Assembly (NCBI GenBank): GCA_029961685.1
Contig: JARWKL010000006.1
Location: 9,988,748 to 10,052,747, forward strand
Direction: 5' to 3'
DNA from: Aristolochia californica
Taxonomy: Eukaryota > Streptophyta > Magnoliopsida > Piperales > Aristolochiaceae
DNA length: 64,000 bases
Below are positions 1-10,934 of the stretch, one piece after another. The position numbers and the translations under genes were made by a program. The notes below the pieces were generated by a model. That model worked only from the letters and a program-made list of their open reading frames with translations. It was not told where the DNA came from and made no database searches. Every line of letters starts with the position of its first letter. Positions within the stretch are counted from its first letter, which is position 1.

Positions 1-571
1 CTTTAGTTCTTATTTTTATTTTTCCTTTTCTTTTTAATCATTCATTCATTCTTTCTTTCTTTCTTTCTTTAATCTTTCTTGTTTCTTTCCTTATTGATTC
101 TTTCTTTTCTCTTCTTTCATTTTTTTCTTTTGTCTCTCTTTCTTTCATTCTTCATTCTTTCTTTCTTTTTGTCTTCTTTCTTTCTTTCTTCCTCACTTCT
201 TGTGTCTTTCTTGTTTAATTTTATCTTTCTTTCATTCTTTTTTCTTGATTTTTTGTTTTTTTATTTCCTGATTATTTTTTTCTATCTCCTATTTATCTAC
301 AAATCTCTCTTTTCTTCTTCTTTCTTTAATCCTTAATTTTTTTTTCTTTCTTAACCTTTCTTGTTTCTTTCTTGATCCTTTCATTTTTCCTTTTTTTCTT
401 TCTTTTTTTCTTTTTGTGTTCTTTCTTTCTTCTTTCCTTCCTTTTTCATTTTTCTTTCTTTATTTCTTCTTTCTTTCTTACTCTATCTTCGGACTTGTTT
501 GTTTGTCTGTTTCTATCGTGATTCTTTCTTTCTATATTTCTTCTTTCTTTCAATTAAACTAAACTAAATAA
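1..571. repeat. (TTTC)n polypyrimidine microsatellite
   Basis: Imperfect TTTC/TTCTTT sequence with almost no purine runs on the + strand. Open frames here encode only Phe, Leu, Ser and Ile and are by-products of a repeat without stop codons. The tract ends where sequence homologous to the movement-protein 5' region begins, near 570. Confidence 0.95.
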
Positions 572-1497
572 CAATTCCATCCATTAAACCTACATCAATT
601 TACAAGAAAGGGACTTTCACCCTTTCAAGTACCATGGGAATTAAAATCATGGAACAAACAATCAATTTTGAAAATCAAGATTCAACTCTTAAATTATTAG
701 AGTTAACTGATCTCAATAAGTATCTTATTGATATTAAGAAGAAATACATGCATATTGGACGTATACAAATTGCGTTCAAACCCTTGACCTTATTAGGGAT
801 GAACACTTGTCTGCAGGCCATACTTCGAGATGGTCGTTGTTTGGATTGGAAACCCTCATTAATGGGTATAGTGGAAACAAGTCTTAGTAGGGGACACATT
901 TATTTTAATGTCCATCCAAACCTTACCCTATCGTTAACAGATAGGAATTTGGTAGAATCACTCCAGTTGAGGATTCTAACACAAGGATATAATTTCATTC
1001 CTGGAACTAAAACCATTGCAAGGATTCATTTCAAAATTATGAATACCTTAGTCCCTAAGGTATTACACTTACCAGATCAGGGTAAGACAGTTTTGATCGA
1101 GACAGATCTCATGAGTGCAAATGTTGCCACTCCAAGGATGATCAATTGGGAGGAAATTCATTTCCCAACCAACTGGACAATTCCCCAGGCTATTCCTCCA
1201 AGAATCCTGATCAATCATGATATTGATCAAGTTCTTCAATCCACAGATGGAGACGTGGTTATTAATTTTAAACCTAAGAATCCCAACTGAGTCTCTTTAC
1301 CACCGTCATCCAAATACTCAGACGTAGGTCAGACCTCACGCCTACACGAGGTGGATGTAACACCATCCGTTAAGGATGATTCCTCATTAAAAGGAATCAA
1401 CTTATCAGACACCCAAATTCCTCGTGGTGTCTATACCGAAAGGGAGCATGAGCGAGCTTCTCCCACTCCCAGTGAAATGATTGGTTTCAATCTGTGA
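572..1497 (+). pseudogene. Movement protein (ORF1), 5'-truncated and broken
   Basis: Homologue of the cell-to-cell movement protein of Caulimoviridae (30K superfamily); the role is known for the family, not shown here. The 340-aa ORF at 43526-44548 serves as reference. The first codons are lost in the microsatellite, and the readable block starts with the MGIK/MEQT segment at 634. A 9-base in-frame gap near 1020 removes three residues. An in-frame TGA at 1288-1290 replaces a CGA seen in sister copies. Beyond it the frame stays open to the natural TGA at 1495-1497. Two bases later comes the ORF2 ATG at 1500, the TGA-TT-ATG junction shared with other copies. Confidence 0.9.
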
Positions 1498-1499
1498 TT

Positions 1500-3742
1500 A
1501 TGATTTTTACACCACAACCGATTGACCAGAATCCGCCCCTTGTTGTAGTGGACAGAGCAGCAATTAAAGCTGAATTCTTTCACCCCAATAATCTAGGTTT
1601 CAAAAGATGGTTTTTTAACACCTATGGGGAAACAGAACGCATGGAATTTTCAAAAGACTTTTATCTTTATTTAGACACAAATAAGGTAATTATGTCTTTT
1701 GTTGATTGGTTTATGTGTTTTAGATTGAAGCAAGTGGAGAAACGACCATTAGTTTCTTCCACAGATTCCAATCTTTCAACCCTAACGAAAGAATGGCAGC
1801 TTCAATCTGGCACATCCATCAGATCAGTCCATCCTCCAACTGATCCGATAAAGCTTAAATTTCCAAGCTCGTCAGGAAAATTCTCTGATATTGTTGAGGC
1901 AGTTGCATTTGTCAATCCTGAATCTACTCTTAACCCTATGGGTCAAATCAGAAGACAAAACAATTTTACCAATTTAAATCTTAAAAAAATTGGCCAATAG
2001 CAAATTCGTACTGAAGATTTATTGGATAAAGGTACTCCAAAGAAATATTGTCAAAATCCTTATGACTTATCTTCTCTAAAATTACCTTTATTGATGAACA
2101 ATAAACCGCTCATCAAACCACTTGTTCCCATTAAGAACTTTAAATTGGATAATAATTCTGAAGTTGTGGAGGAATTATTATCTTGGCTTGGACGGTTGAA
2201 TCTTTCTGAAGATCAACTCAAACAAGCCAAGGAAGCCAAAGCTGTCGAGATTCTAAAAAGCATTCAAGTGCTAGAATCTCATGAAGATTCTTCTTCATCT
2301 CAAATTACTGAAGATTTAACTCCTTCAGCATACTTTGATTCTGATGTAGGTCAAGACTTTAATCTCAAAGATTTAAGTCTAACCAATGTTACACAGATTG
2401 AAGAAATTCTTCAAGAAATGATTCAAGACCCGAGTATCCAAAAATTAGATTATGATAAAAAATCTACTCGGCATTGGGATCTAAATCACAAACTTTATTA
2501 CCATAGGCCTACACCACAGGACCTATTGTATGAAGAAAATGTGTATTTAGATAAAAGCTTATGATGGCAAATCCATTTATGAATGGAATATAGATGGATT
2601 ATCTGAATATCAGATATTGGAACATTGTCGCCGAATGCTTATGTATTGCACAATCTGTCGGCAACATAAGAATTCCAATCAAGTAATTGCAGAAATGCTT
2701 ACTGCAAGGTTTTCTGGAGCTCTCAAAGGTTGGTGGGATAATATCCTCACCCTGAACAACATCAGGAAATTTATAATTCAAAGAAGGTTATCAAAACTGA
2801 ATTTGACCAAGCGTACCTCGGTGAGGATGATGCAGTTTATACCTTAATTTCCTGTTTTGTTCATCATTTCATTGAAAATTTTACTTCCCAATCAGATAAG
2901 GGAAGAGAAGTTTTGAAAAATCTTAGGTGTCAAACACTTAGCCATTTTAGATGGTATAAGGATGTTTTCCTCACTAAGGTTATGCAAAGACCAGATGCCA
3001 ATAATGAATATTGGAAAGCTAAATTTAGTGATGGATTACCTACTCTTTTTGCCAGTAAGGTAAGAAAAAGGTTAGGTAATGAGGTAGGAATTATAAACTA
3101 CCATCAATATACATATGGTCTCCTTACCAGTGCTATCATCCAAGAAGGACAGACCTTATGTAATGATTTAAAGCTTCAAGATCAGATTAAAAAACAAAAT
3201 CTTACTGGTAAACATGAGCCTGGTGAATTTTGTGAACAATTTGATTGTTAAACAGGACCACCACCTTCCAATCAAAGGAAGGGAAAAGGTAAACTCTCTC
3301 ATTCTAAGAGATAGGAACCCCACTCACACCAGAGTAGGAGATATCCAAAATGACAGTCTCATCAAAAGACTCGTCATGAACCTAGGAGACCTCCTCGTCA
3401 GAGACCACCTCCTAGACATAATCCTCCAAACAAAAAGAAAATTGGCTGTTATAAATGTGGTAAATTAGGCCACTATTCAAATAGATGCAAAACCAAAGAG
3501 AAACTTAACCAACTTCAAATTGATGTAGGTTTGAGAATCCAGTTGGCTAAAATTCTCTTAAATTCTGATTCTGGGGATGATATTGATTATGCTTCATCCA
3601 GCCAATCAGAAGAACCACCAAGATTGTAGCTATTCTCATCTACAATCTGTGGCACAAATGCATCAGATTAATGTTCTTTCTAATGAACAACAACTTATGC
3701 TTAAGAACATTGATCAAGAGGAAGATACTCTTACCAAAAGAT
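1500..3742 (+). pseudogene. Coat-protein region of ORF2, broken and 3'-truncated
   Basis: Starts MIFTP at 1500 and aligns throughout with the other lineage A coat regions. A conserved core follows (KGWWDNI near 2730, WYKDVFLTKVMQR near 2950). The CCHC zinc knuckle is intact at 3447-3488 (C-x2-C-x4-H-x4-C) and would bind RNA during packaging. Lesions: TAG at 1998-2000, small deletions near 2556 and 2752 that change frame, TAA at 3249-3251 and TAG at 3312-3314. The sequence stops in the linker between coat protein and protease, where GAAA repeat begins near 3743. Non-functional as it stands. Confidence 0.9.
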
Positions 3743-6700
3743 AAATAAATAAACAAATAAAAAAGAAAAAACTAGCCAGAAAGAAAGAAAAAATAAGAAA
3801 CAACGAAAAATAAATAAACAAAGAAAGAAGAACGAAACAAGAAAGAAGAACGAAATAAGAAATAAAGAAAGAAACTAGAAAGAAAGAATAAAAGAAATAA
3901 ATAAAGAAAGAAGAAAGACAAAAGAAAAAAAAGAAAGAAACAAGAAAGATAAGAAAGAAAGAAGATGAAATATATTTTTTGTTTCATTCTTTATTTCTTT
4001 ATTCTTTTTTCTATCTTGATTCTTTCTTTCTTCTTCTTTTCTTCTTTCTTATTTCTTTCAATGTGCCTTATTTCTTTATTTATTCTTGCTTGTTTCTTTC
4101 TTTCTTTTTTTCTTGTTTCTTCATTGAAAGAAAAAGGAATGAAACTAGCAAGGAAGAAAGAAAGACAAAGTTAAAGAAAGAAACATGAAATAAATAAAAA
4201 AGAAATATCAAATAAATAAAAGGCACATAGAAATAAATAAGAAATAAGTGAAGAAGAAGAAAGAATCACAATAGAAACAAATAAAGAAACAAGTAAAAAA
4301 AAAAATAAGAAAAAAAGAAGAAAAAATAATGAAAAAATTGAAATAGAAAAAAGAAAAAAGTGAAAGAAGAAAAAAGAAAAATCAAGAAAGAAAGAAGCAA
4401 GAAAGAAAGAAATAAAATAGAAAGAAAAAAAATAAATATAGGAACAAGAAAGAAAGAAAGAAAGAAAGACTCGTAAACAAAAAAACAAAGAAAAAACAAA
4501 GAAACAATAAAGAAATAGACAAGAAAGATAAGAAAGAAAGAAGACGAAAAGAAAGAAAGAATAAAGAAAGACAATGTTTCTTCATTTTTCTTTTTTTTCT
4601 TCTTGTTTATATATTTATTATTTTTTTCTTCTTCTTTTCTCCTTTCTTATTTTTTTCAATGTGCCTTATTTCTTAATTGATTCCTTCTTCTTTCTTTCTT
4701 TCTTTCTTTTTTTTCTTCTTTCATTTGTTTATTTCTTCTTTCTTCCTTTCTTTTTTCTTTCTCTCTAACTTATTTGTTTGTTTGTTTCTATCGTGATTCT
4801 TTCTTTGTTTTTATTTTCATATTTATTCTTTATTTTTATGTGTCTTTCATTATTTGTTCTTTCATTTTTCTTTCATTCTTATTTCTTTCTTGCATTTTTT
4901 TTTGTTTTCTATTTCATTTTTCTTTCATTCTTATTTCTTTCTTGCATTTTTTTTTGTTTTCTATTTCATTTTTCTTTCTTCCTTTCTAATTTCATTCTTT
5001 ATTCCTTCTTCTTTCTATCTATATTTCTTTTTTATGCCTTTTTCCTTCTTCTTCCATTCCTTTTTCTTCTTTCTTTACATTATTTTGTCTTTCTTTCTTT
5101 CTTTCTTTATTTCTCATTCCTTTCATTCTTCTTTCTTTCTTTCTTTATTTCTCTTCTTTCTTTCTTTCTTTTTTTTCATTTGTCATTCTTCTTTCTTTAT
5201 TTATTTATTTTATTATTTCTTTCTAGTTTCTTTCTTTATTTCTTATTTCTTTCTTCTTTAGTTCTTATCTTTCTTTCTTTTATTTATTCTTTATTTTGCT
5301 TATTTATTTATTTTTTCTTGTTCTTTATTTTGCTTATTTATTTATTTTTATCTTTCTTTTGATTTTTTTTCTTGTTTCTTTCTTTCTTTCTTCATTCATT
5401 CTTTTTTTATTTTTTGTTTCTTTCTTTCATTCTTTCTATTTCTTTCTTTCATGTTTCTTTCTTTATCTTTGTCTTTCTTTCTTCCTTTCTAAATTCATTC
5501 CTTTTTCTTTCGTCTTTCTATCTATATTTTTTTTTGCTTCCTTTCTTTCCTTCTTCCATTTTTTTCTTTCCTTCTTTCTTTCTTGTTTGTTTGTTTGTTT
5601 GTTTCTTCTTTCTTTTTTATTTCTTGTTTTTTTTGTTTCTATCTTGATTCTTTCCTTCTTCTTCTTTTTTTCTTTCTTATTTCTTTCAAAGTTCCTGATT
5701 TCTTTATCCATTTCTTCTTGGTTATTTCTTTCTTCTTTCTTTTTCTTTTTATCTTTCTTTATTTCTTCGTTCTCTCTTTTGTTCTTTTTTGTTTATTTCT
5801 TTCATTGTTTATGTTTCTTTCATTCTTTTTTCCTTGTTTCTTTCTTCATTTCTTCAACTTTCTTTCATTTTTTTCTTTTTCTTTCTTTCTTTCTTCCTTT
5901 ATTCTTCTTTCTTTCTTTCCTCCTCTCTTCTTCTTTCTTTCTTGTTTATTTTCATCTTTCTTTCTATCTTTTTTCTAGCTTTTTTTTCCTTTTTTGTTCT
6001 TTATTATTCTCTCTATCTACTTGTGTTTCTTCATTTCTTCAACTTTCTTTCATTCTTTCTATTTTCTTTCTTTCTTCTTTCTTTCTTCTCCTTTCTTTCT
6101 TTTTTGTCTCTTCTTCTTTCTTTCTTATTTATTTTCATCTGTCTTTCTTTCTTGTATCTTTCCTTTTTGTTTCTCTTCTTCTCTCATTCTTGTTCTTTCT
6201 TTCCATACTTCTTTCTTTCTTTCTTTCAATTTTTCTTTCTTCTTTCTTTCTTTCTTTCTTTATTTATTCTTTCCTTCTTTATCTCTTATTTCTTACTTCA
6301 TTCTTCCTTCTTTCTTTTTTCTTCTTTCCTTCTTTCTTTCTCGTTTGTTTGTTTGTTTGTTTTTTTTTTCATTGTGATTCTTTCTTTCTTTCTTTCTTTC
6401 TTTCTTGTTTGTTTGTTTCTTTTTCTTTCATTCTGATTCTTTCTTTTTTTATTTCTTGTTTGTTTATTTCTATCTTGAGTCTTTCTCTTTTCTTGTTTCT
6501 TATTTCTATCAATATGCCTTATTTCTTTATTTATTCCTTCTTCTTTCTTTCTTTGTTTTTCTTTCTTCTTTCATTATTTTGTCCCTATTTCTTTCTTCAT
6601 TTCTTCAACTTTCTTTCATTCTTTCTTTTTTCTTCTTTCTTTCTTCAATTTTCTCTCTTTATTCCTTTCTTCTTCTTTCTTTCTTTCTTTCTTTCTTCCT

Positions 6701-7463
6701 CTCTTATTCTTTCTTTCTTGTTTATTTTCATCATTCTTTCTATCTTGTTTCTTGCTTCTTTGTTTCTTACTTTTTCTTTCTATCTATTTGTCTTTCTTCT
6801 TTTGTTTGTTTCTTTTTTCTTCTTTCTTTCTTATTTTTTCTTTCTTTCTTGTTTCTTGCTTATTTATTTATTTTTATCTTTCTTTTGATTTTTTTTCTTG
6901 TTCTTTATTTTGCTGTTTCTTCTTCCATTCTTTTTTTTTCTTTCTCTATTTCGTCTTTCTTTCTTTTCATCTTGTTTCTTTTTTTTTCTTCTTTCTATCT
7001 TCTTTTTTTTCATTTTTATTTCTTTATTTCTTTCTTTCTTTCTCTTTCTTTCTAACTTGTTTGTTTGTTTCTATCCTAATTCTTTCTTTCTTGTTTCTTG
7101 CTTTATATTTTTCTAATTTTTTATTTTATTTTTTTCATATTTATTTATTTCTATAATGTTTCTTTCTTGGTTCTTTCTTTCCTGCTTCTTTATTTCCTGC
7201 TTCTTTCTTTCTTGATTCCTTCTTTTTTTCATTGTTTCTTTCTTTCTTTCTTCATTCTTTATTTTTTGTCTTCTTTCTATGTTTCTTTGTTTTCTCCTCT
7301 GTCTTTCTTTCTTACTTTTTTTCTGTCTTCTTTTCTTGTTTCTTGCCTTATATCTTTCTTATTTTTCTTTCTTTTTTCATCTTTGTTTCTTTGTTTCTTG
7401 TTGTTTTTGTCTTGATTCTTTCTTTTTTCTTCTTTCATTTTTTTCATTTTTTTCTTTCTTTCT
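3743..7463. repeat. (GAAA)n/(TTTC)n tract with strand switches
   Basis: About 3.7 kb of imperfect tetranucleotide repeat. The purine-rich strand switches: GAAA on + at about 3743-3963, TTTC at 3965-4125, GAAA at 4130-4570, then TTTC to 7463. Several AAATAAAT and GTTTGTTT sub-blocks are included. Long open frames here, up to about 530 codons, are Phe/Leu/Ser-rich by-products. No viral or host gene sequence was recognised inside. Confidence 0.93.
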
Positions 7464-7887
7464 TATATTGTGTCTTTACCCTATATTGATGGGTTCAATG
7501 GAAGGACCATTCCCACCAAAGCTAGGCCTAGCCAAATGAAACATACTTTTCTATACCTATGCAAGAAATAAATCCAAAATCTTTTGGATAAAAAATTAAT
7601 TATAAAATCCTACTCCCCATGGAGTTGTACTACTTTTTATGTCAATAAAAATGCAGAAAAGGAACAAGGAGTTCCTCAATTAGTGGTTACTTATAAACCA
7701 CTCAATGATTGTTTTAAATGGATCAGATATCCAATTCCAAACAAAAAAGATTTATTAGACAAATTTTTTTATTCTAAAGTCTTTTCAAAATTTGATTTGA
7801 AATCTGGATATTGGAAAATTCAAATCAATGAAAAGGATAAATATAAAACTGCATTCACTGACCCTTTTGGACATTTTGAATGGAATG
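7464..7887 (+). pseudogene. Reverse-transcriptase fragment of ORF2 (lineage A)
   Basis: Short piece of the RT domain, from the VSLPYIDGF segment ahead of the fingers to the GHFEWN segment just before the palm motif MPFGL. It includes the fingers motif VTYKPLND and the first catalytic aspartate region (KFDLKSGYW). The second catalytic motif (YIDD in sister copies) is absent because satellite sequence starts at about 7888. An in-frame TAA near 7568 and several substitutions mark it as dead. TTTC repeat borders it on the left and the 19-bp satellite on the right. Confidence 0.9.
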
Positions 7888-8345
7888 ATATATTTCATCT
7901 TTGCTTTCTATATTTCTTTTTTCTTTCTATATTTCAACTTTCTTTCTATATTTCATTTTACTTTCTATCTTTCATCTTTATTTCTATATCTCATCTTTCT
8001 TTCTATATTTCTTGTTTCTTTCTATATTTCATTTTACTTTCTATATTTCATCTTTCTTTTAACATTTCATTTTACTTTCTATATTTCTGTTTTCGTTCTA
8101 TATTTCATTTTACTTTCTATATTTCATCTTTCTTTCTATATTTCATTTTACTTTCTATATTTCATCTTTCTTTCTATATTTCATTTTACTTTCTATATTT
8201 CAACTTCATTTCAAAAATTAATTTCTCTTTCTTTATTTCATATTTCTTTCTATATTTCATTTTACTTCCTATATATCATCTTTCTTTCTATATTTCATTT
8301 TACTTTCTATATTTCACCTTTCTTTCTGCATTTCATTTTTCATGA
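7888..8345 (+). repeat. 19-bp satellite array (small)
   Basis: Tandem monomers of about 19 bp with core CTTTCTATATTTCAT, alternating TTTTAC and TCTTTC in the variable half. Same family and orientation as the large array at 47251-56147. Because 19 is not a multiple of 3, all frames cycle through the same residues, which gives long spurious open frames (FxLSIFHLSFYIS type). Confidence 0.9.
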
Positions 8346-9335
8346 AGAAACAAGGAAGAAAAAAATAAATATAGAAAGATAGAAACAAGAATAAAGAAAC
8401 AATAAAAAAAGAGAAAAAAAAAAGAAAAAAATGTAAAAAGAAAGAAAGAAGGAAAGAAGAATAAAGAATTAAGGATAGATAAAGAAGAAGAAAGAAATGA
8501 GAAGAAAGTAAAAATGAATCAAGAAAGAGAGAGAAGAAAAAAAGAAAGAAGAATGAATGAATGAAAGAAAGAAGGAAAAAAGACAATAGGATAATGAAGG
8601 GAGAAAAGGGAAAAAATGAAAAAAAAAATCAATAGGAAGGATGAAAAAAGAGAAAAGGAAAGAAAGGGATAAACGAAAAAAGAGAGAGTAGAAAAAAATA
8701 TATTGAAGGGAAATAGGGGGAAATGAGGAAATAATTAAAAAAGAACAATAGGAGGAGAAAATAGAATAAGAAAGAACACGAGAAAGGAAAATTTAAAAAC
8801 AAAAGTGAAGAAAAAAAAGAAAATGTTCAAGGGAAAATATGAAACAAATACATAGAAAAAAAAAGGAATGGTAAATATGAAAAAAGAGGAGAATGAAAAA
8901 GAGAGAAAAAGAAAAGGATAAAAGGAGGAGAAAGAAAACGAAAAAATAAACATAGGAGGAGAAGGAAAATGAAAATTAAGGAAAAAGGAAAAAAAAGAGA
9001 AAAGAGTTAAAGAGGAAAAAGAAAAGAAGGAGAAGAAGGGAGAAAGAAATAAGAAAAGGAAAAACGAGAAGAGAAAAAAAGCAAACAAGTCCAAAGAAAA
9101 GGAAAAGAAAGATAAAAAAATGGAAGAAGAAAGAAATAAATAAAGCAAACAATGATAGATAGAAAGAAGAAAGAAAAAGGAAAGAAAATAGAAAGGGTGA
9201 AAGAATGACAAATATAAAAAAATAAACATGAAAGAAACCAGAAAGAATAAAAGAAAGAACAAGAAATAAAGAAAGAATAAAAGAAGAAAAGAAAAACAAG
9301 AAAGAATGAAAGAAACAAGAAAGAAAAAAGAAACC
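8346..9335. repeat. Diverged GAAA/AGGA purine-rich tract
   Basis: Purine-rich on the + strand, more degenerate than the neighbouring tetranucleotide tracts (AGGAG, AAAAGGA, GGGAAAAT variants). Nothing gene-like was found. It ends at the stop codon of the ORF4 copy at 9337, so the viral 3' intergenic region is missing here. Confidence 0.88.
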
Positions 9336-9336
9336 T

Positions 9337-9672
9337 TTATGATTGAGGAGGCTGTGAATCCTTATCTCTATAATTGAGATGCTTTTGTGAGTCATCCTTA
9401 TCTCCATGATTGAGATGAGAACACGACCTGAGATGGGCCTGGTCCCAAAAAATCTTTTGTTGTCTAAGAGCTTTAACTCTTATTCTATGAAGGCAGCTAC
9501 TGGCGGCATCCCATGATTGTGACTTGATAGAAAATGGCTGACCAAAGATACTGTAGGAGCCTTGGTTGATGTGACATATAGGCCAGCTATGGGCTGGAGG
9601 ATAATATTTCCTCTGTTGCTTTTGGACGGACTTGGCCGACGAATCTGATACAGATGTGTCTGTCATAGTCAT
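9337..9672 (-). CDS. ORF4 small protein, function unknown (open copy)
   Basis: Intact 111-codon frame beginning MTMTD, using the ATG conserved in sister copies at 18157 (minus strand) and 36375 (plus strand). An Ala/Ser N-terminus leads into a central block with SWPICHI, SIFGQPFSIKS and WDAASS motifs, then a basic Arg/Gln/Leu segment, and a polar tail (NHGDKDD) ending SQPPQS. No known domain was recognised. It follows ORF3 after a short gap of about 40 bases, the last ORF before the intergenic region, a position used in some caulimovirids for accessory or transactivating proteins. That role is not supported by sequence here. No promoter of its own is visible. Confidence 0.7.
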   Translation of the reverse strand: MTMTDTSVSDSSAKSVQKQQRKYYPPAHSWPICHINQGSYSIFGQPFSIKSQSWDAASSCLHRIRVKALRQQKIFWDQAHLRSCSHLNHGDKDDSQKHLNYRDKDSQPPQS

Positions 9673-9713
9673 ATCCTGCAAAATTATTTTCTTTTAGCGA
9701 TTGCTTGAAACAT

Positions 9714-10934
9714 CTACAACATGGCATTAATATATTCGTCAGGATCCTCGGGAGGCTGACTATCTGGTAATGAGTCGTGAGCATTATCATCCTGCTCAAT
9801 ACTATTGTAATCAATTTCTTCATCATCTTCGGTAGTAGATGGTTCTGATACTGACATGTTATCGTCTACTAGTTGAGAGGAAGTGCCTTCATTGCACTGA
9901 GTTACCATAGAATCCTTCATTGATTCTAATAATTTTGTTATAATGTCTTTTTCCGATATATTCAAAATCAAACTCTTTAATTGAGTTTCAAAACTTTCAA
10001 ATAAATTGTTGGAGTAATAATGGACTTTTGGGATTTTGTGTAATCCAAGATTATTTTCATTTTGAATGATAGCAGACCCAATTTCTGCTACTTTGGTATC
10101 AATGTTGGGGAAAATTTTCCACCAACGAACATGAAATGTTCTTAATAACACTGGTAGGCCTTTGTCATTAAAGCCTGTAGTACAATCCCATCTCCAAATC
10201 CATGGTAAAAAAAATACCATAAAGAAGATAAGACTGTCCCAATTCCTTAGGGGTTTTTCATAACCCAGAGCTTTAAGCTCAGGACTGGATTGAGTCCATT
10301 TCACAAAACGAACCTTAATGGGTTCAGGTAATTTTGAAATGGGTGACCCAAATTTGTTCCACCAAGAAAATACCCAATTGGGTAGAGGTAAGGACCTCTG
10401 AAAGACATTCTTTTCCCATTGAAAAAACCAGGAATGCCTATGGGAGGGATTTTGGTAATAAAAAGTATTATACCAGGAATCCATATAATCCCAATAATTA
10501 AATTCCTTATCATTAGGAAGGTTAGCTGTCAAATTTTCCCCAAGTTGAGGGATGTATAAATCTTTGTATTGTACATTTACTGTACGCTTGTGGGCTATCC
10601 CATTTAGCCACATTGGCCAGTGTATGATGCATTGATATGGAATTAAGGTGAACCAAAATAGATTCAAAGGAATACCATCGTTTTCCTGCATGGATGGGAC
10701 AGTAGGCTTCTCCAAGCCCTCTAAGTCCTCTTTATTGAGGAGCAAAATAGTCTCCGTATCGGGAAGAGTAATGTACTCTGGTTCTACTTCAAGTGTCTCT
10801 TTATACGACACTAGGGCTTTACCCTTCTTGTCTGAGGAATTTACTCTTTTTGGATTCTTTCGGCCTCGGCCTCTTGATTGTTGATTACCACGTCCTCTCA
10901 TTGGGAGTGGATTGCCGCTTGCGGGGTTATACAT
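9714..10934 (-). CDS. ORF3 protein, RG-rich N-terminus and acidic C-terminus (open copy)
   Basis: Uninterrupted 406-codon frame, the only open ORF3 in the window. The first 30 residues are rich in Arg/Gly (MRGRGNQQSRGRG), typical of nucleic-acid-binding tails. The middle is rich in Trp and Tyr (NYWDYMDSW, SWFFQWEKN, WVFSWWNKF, LPWIWRWDC, TFHVRWWK). The last 80 residues are acidic and Ser-rich (DDEEIDYNS, PPEDPDEY). The ATG at 10934 overlaps the expected ORF2 stop (ATGTATAA arrangement). Compared with 18170-19464 it ends about ten codons early through a TAG. An ORF of unknown function follows the polyprotein in Florendovirus; equivalence is inferred from position only. Confidence 0.75.
   Translation of the reverse strand: MYNPASGNPLPMRGRGNQQSRGRGRKNPKRVNSSDKKGKALVSYKETLEVEPEYITLPDTETILLLNKEDLEGLEKPTVPSMQENDGIPLNLFWFTLIPYQCIIHWPMWLNGIAHKRTVNVQYKDLYIPQLGENLTANLPNDKEFNYWDYMDSWYNTFYYQNPSHRHSWFFQWEKNVFQRSLPLPNWVFSWWNKFGSPISKLPEPIKVRFVKWTQSSPELKALGYEKPLRNWDSLIFFMVFFLPWIWRWDCTTGFNDKGLPVLLRTFHVRWWKIFPNIDTKVAEIGSAIIQNENNLGLHKIPKVHYYSNNLFESFETQLKSLILNISEKDIITKLLESMKDSMVTQCNEGTSSQLVDDNMSVSEPSTTEDDEEIDYNSIEQDDNAHDSLPDSQPPEDPDEYINAML

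Larger units (their letters stand above)
572..3742 (+). mobile_element. Endogenous pararetrovirus fragment 1, lineage A (ORF1-ORF2 part)
   Basis: Fragment of a caulimovirid genome carrying most of the movement-protein ORF and the coat-protein part of ORF2. It is cut at both ends by TTTC/GAAA microsatellite. The left break is inside the N-terminal movement-protein coding sequence. The right break is about 250 bases after the zinc knuckle, before any protease motif. No target-site duplication or terminal repeat is visible. Confidence 0.92.

Noticed and set aside
675..899. 74-codon frame on the minus strand
   Set aside because: It is antisense to the conserved movement-protein core and recurs in every copy only because the sense sequence is conserved.
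79..7539. Long open frames rich in Phe, Leu, Ser and Ile (up to about 530 codons)
   Set aside because: They are translations of TTTC repeat, which lacks stop codons in most frames. No start context, motif or frame conservation is present.
10648..10884. 78-codon frame on the plus strand
   Set aside because: Shadow of the RG-rich ORF3 start on the opposite strand.
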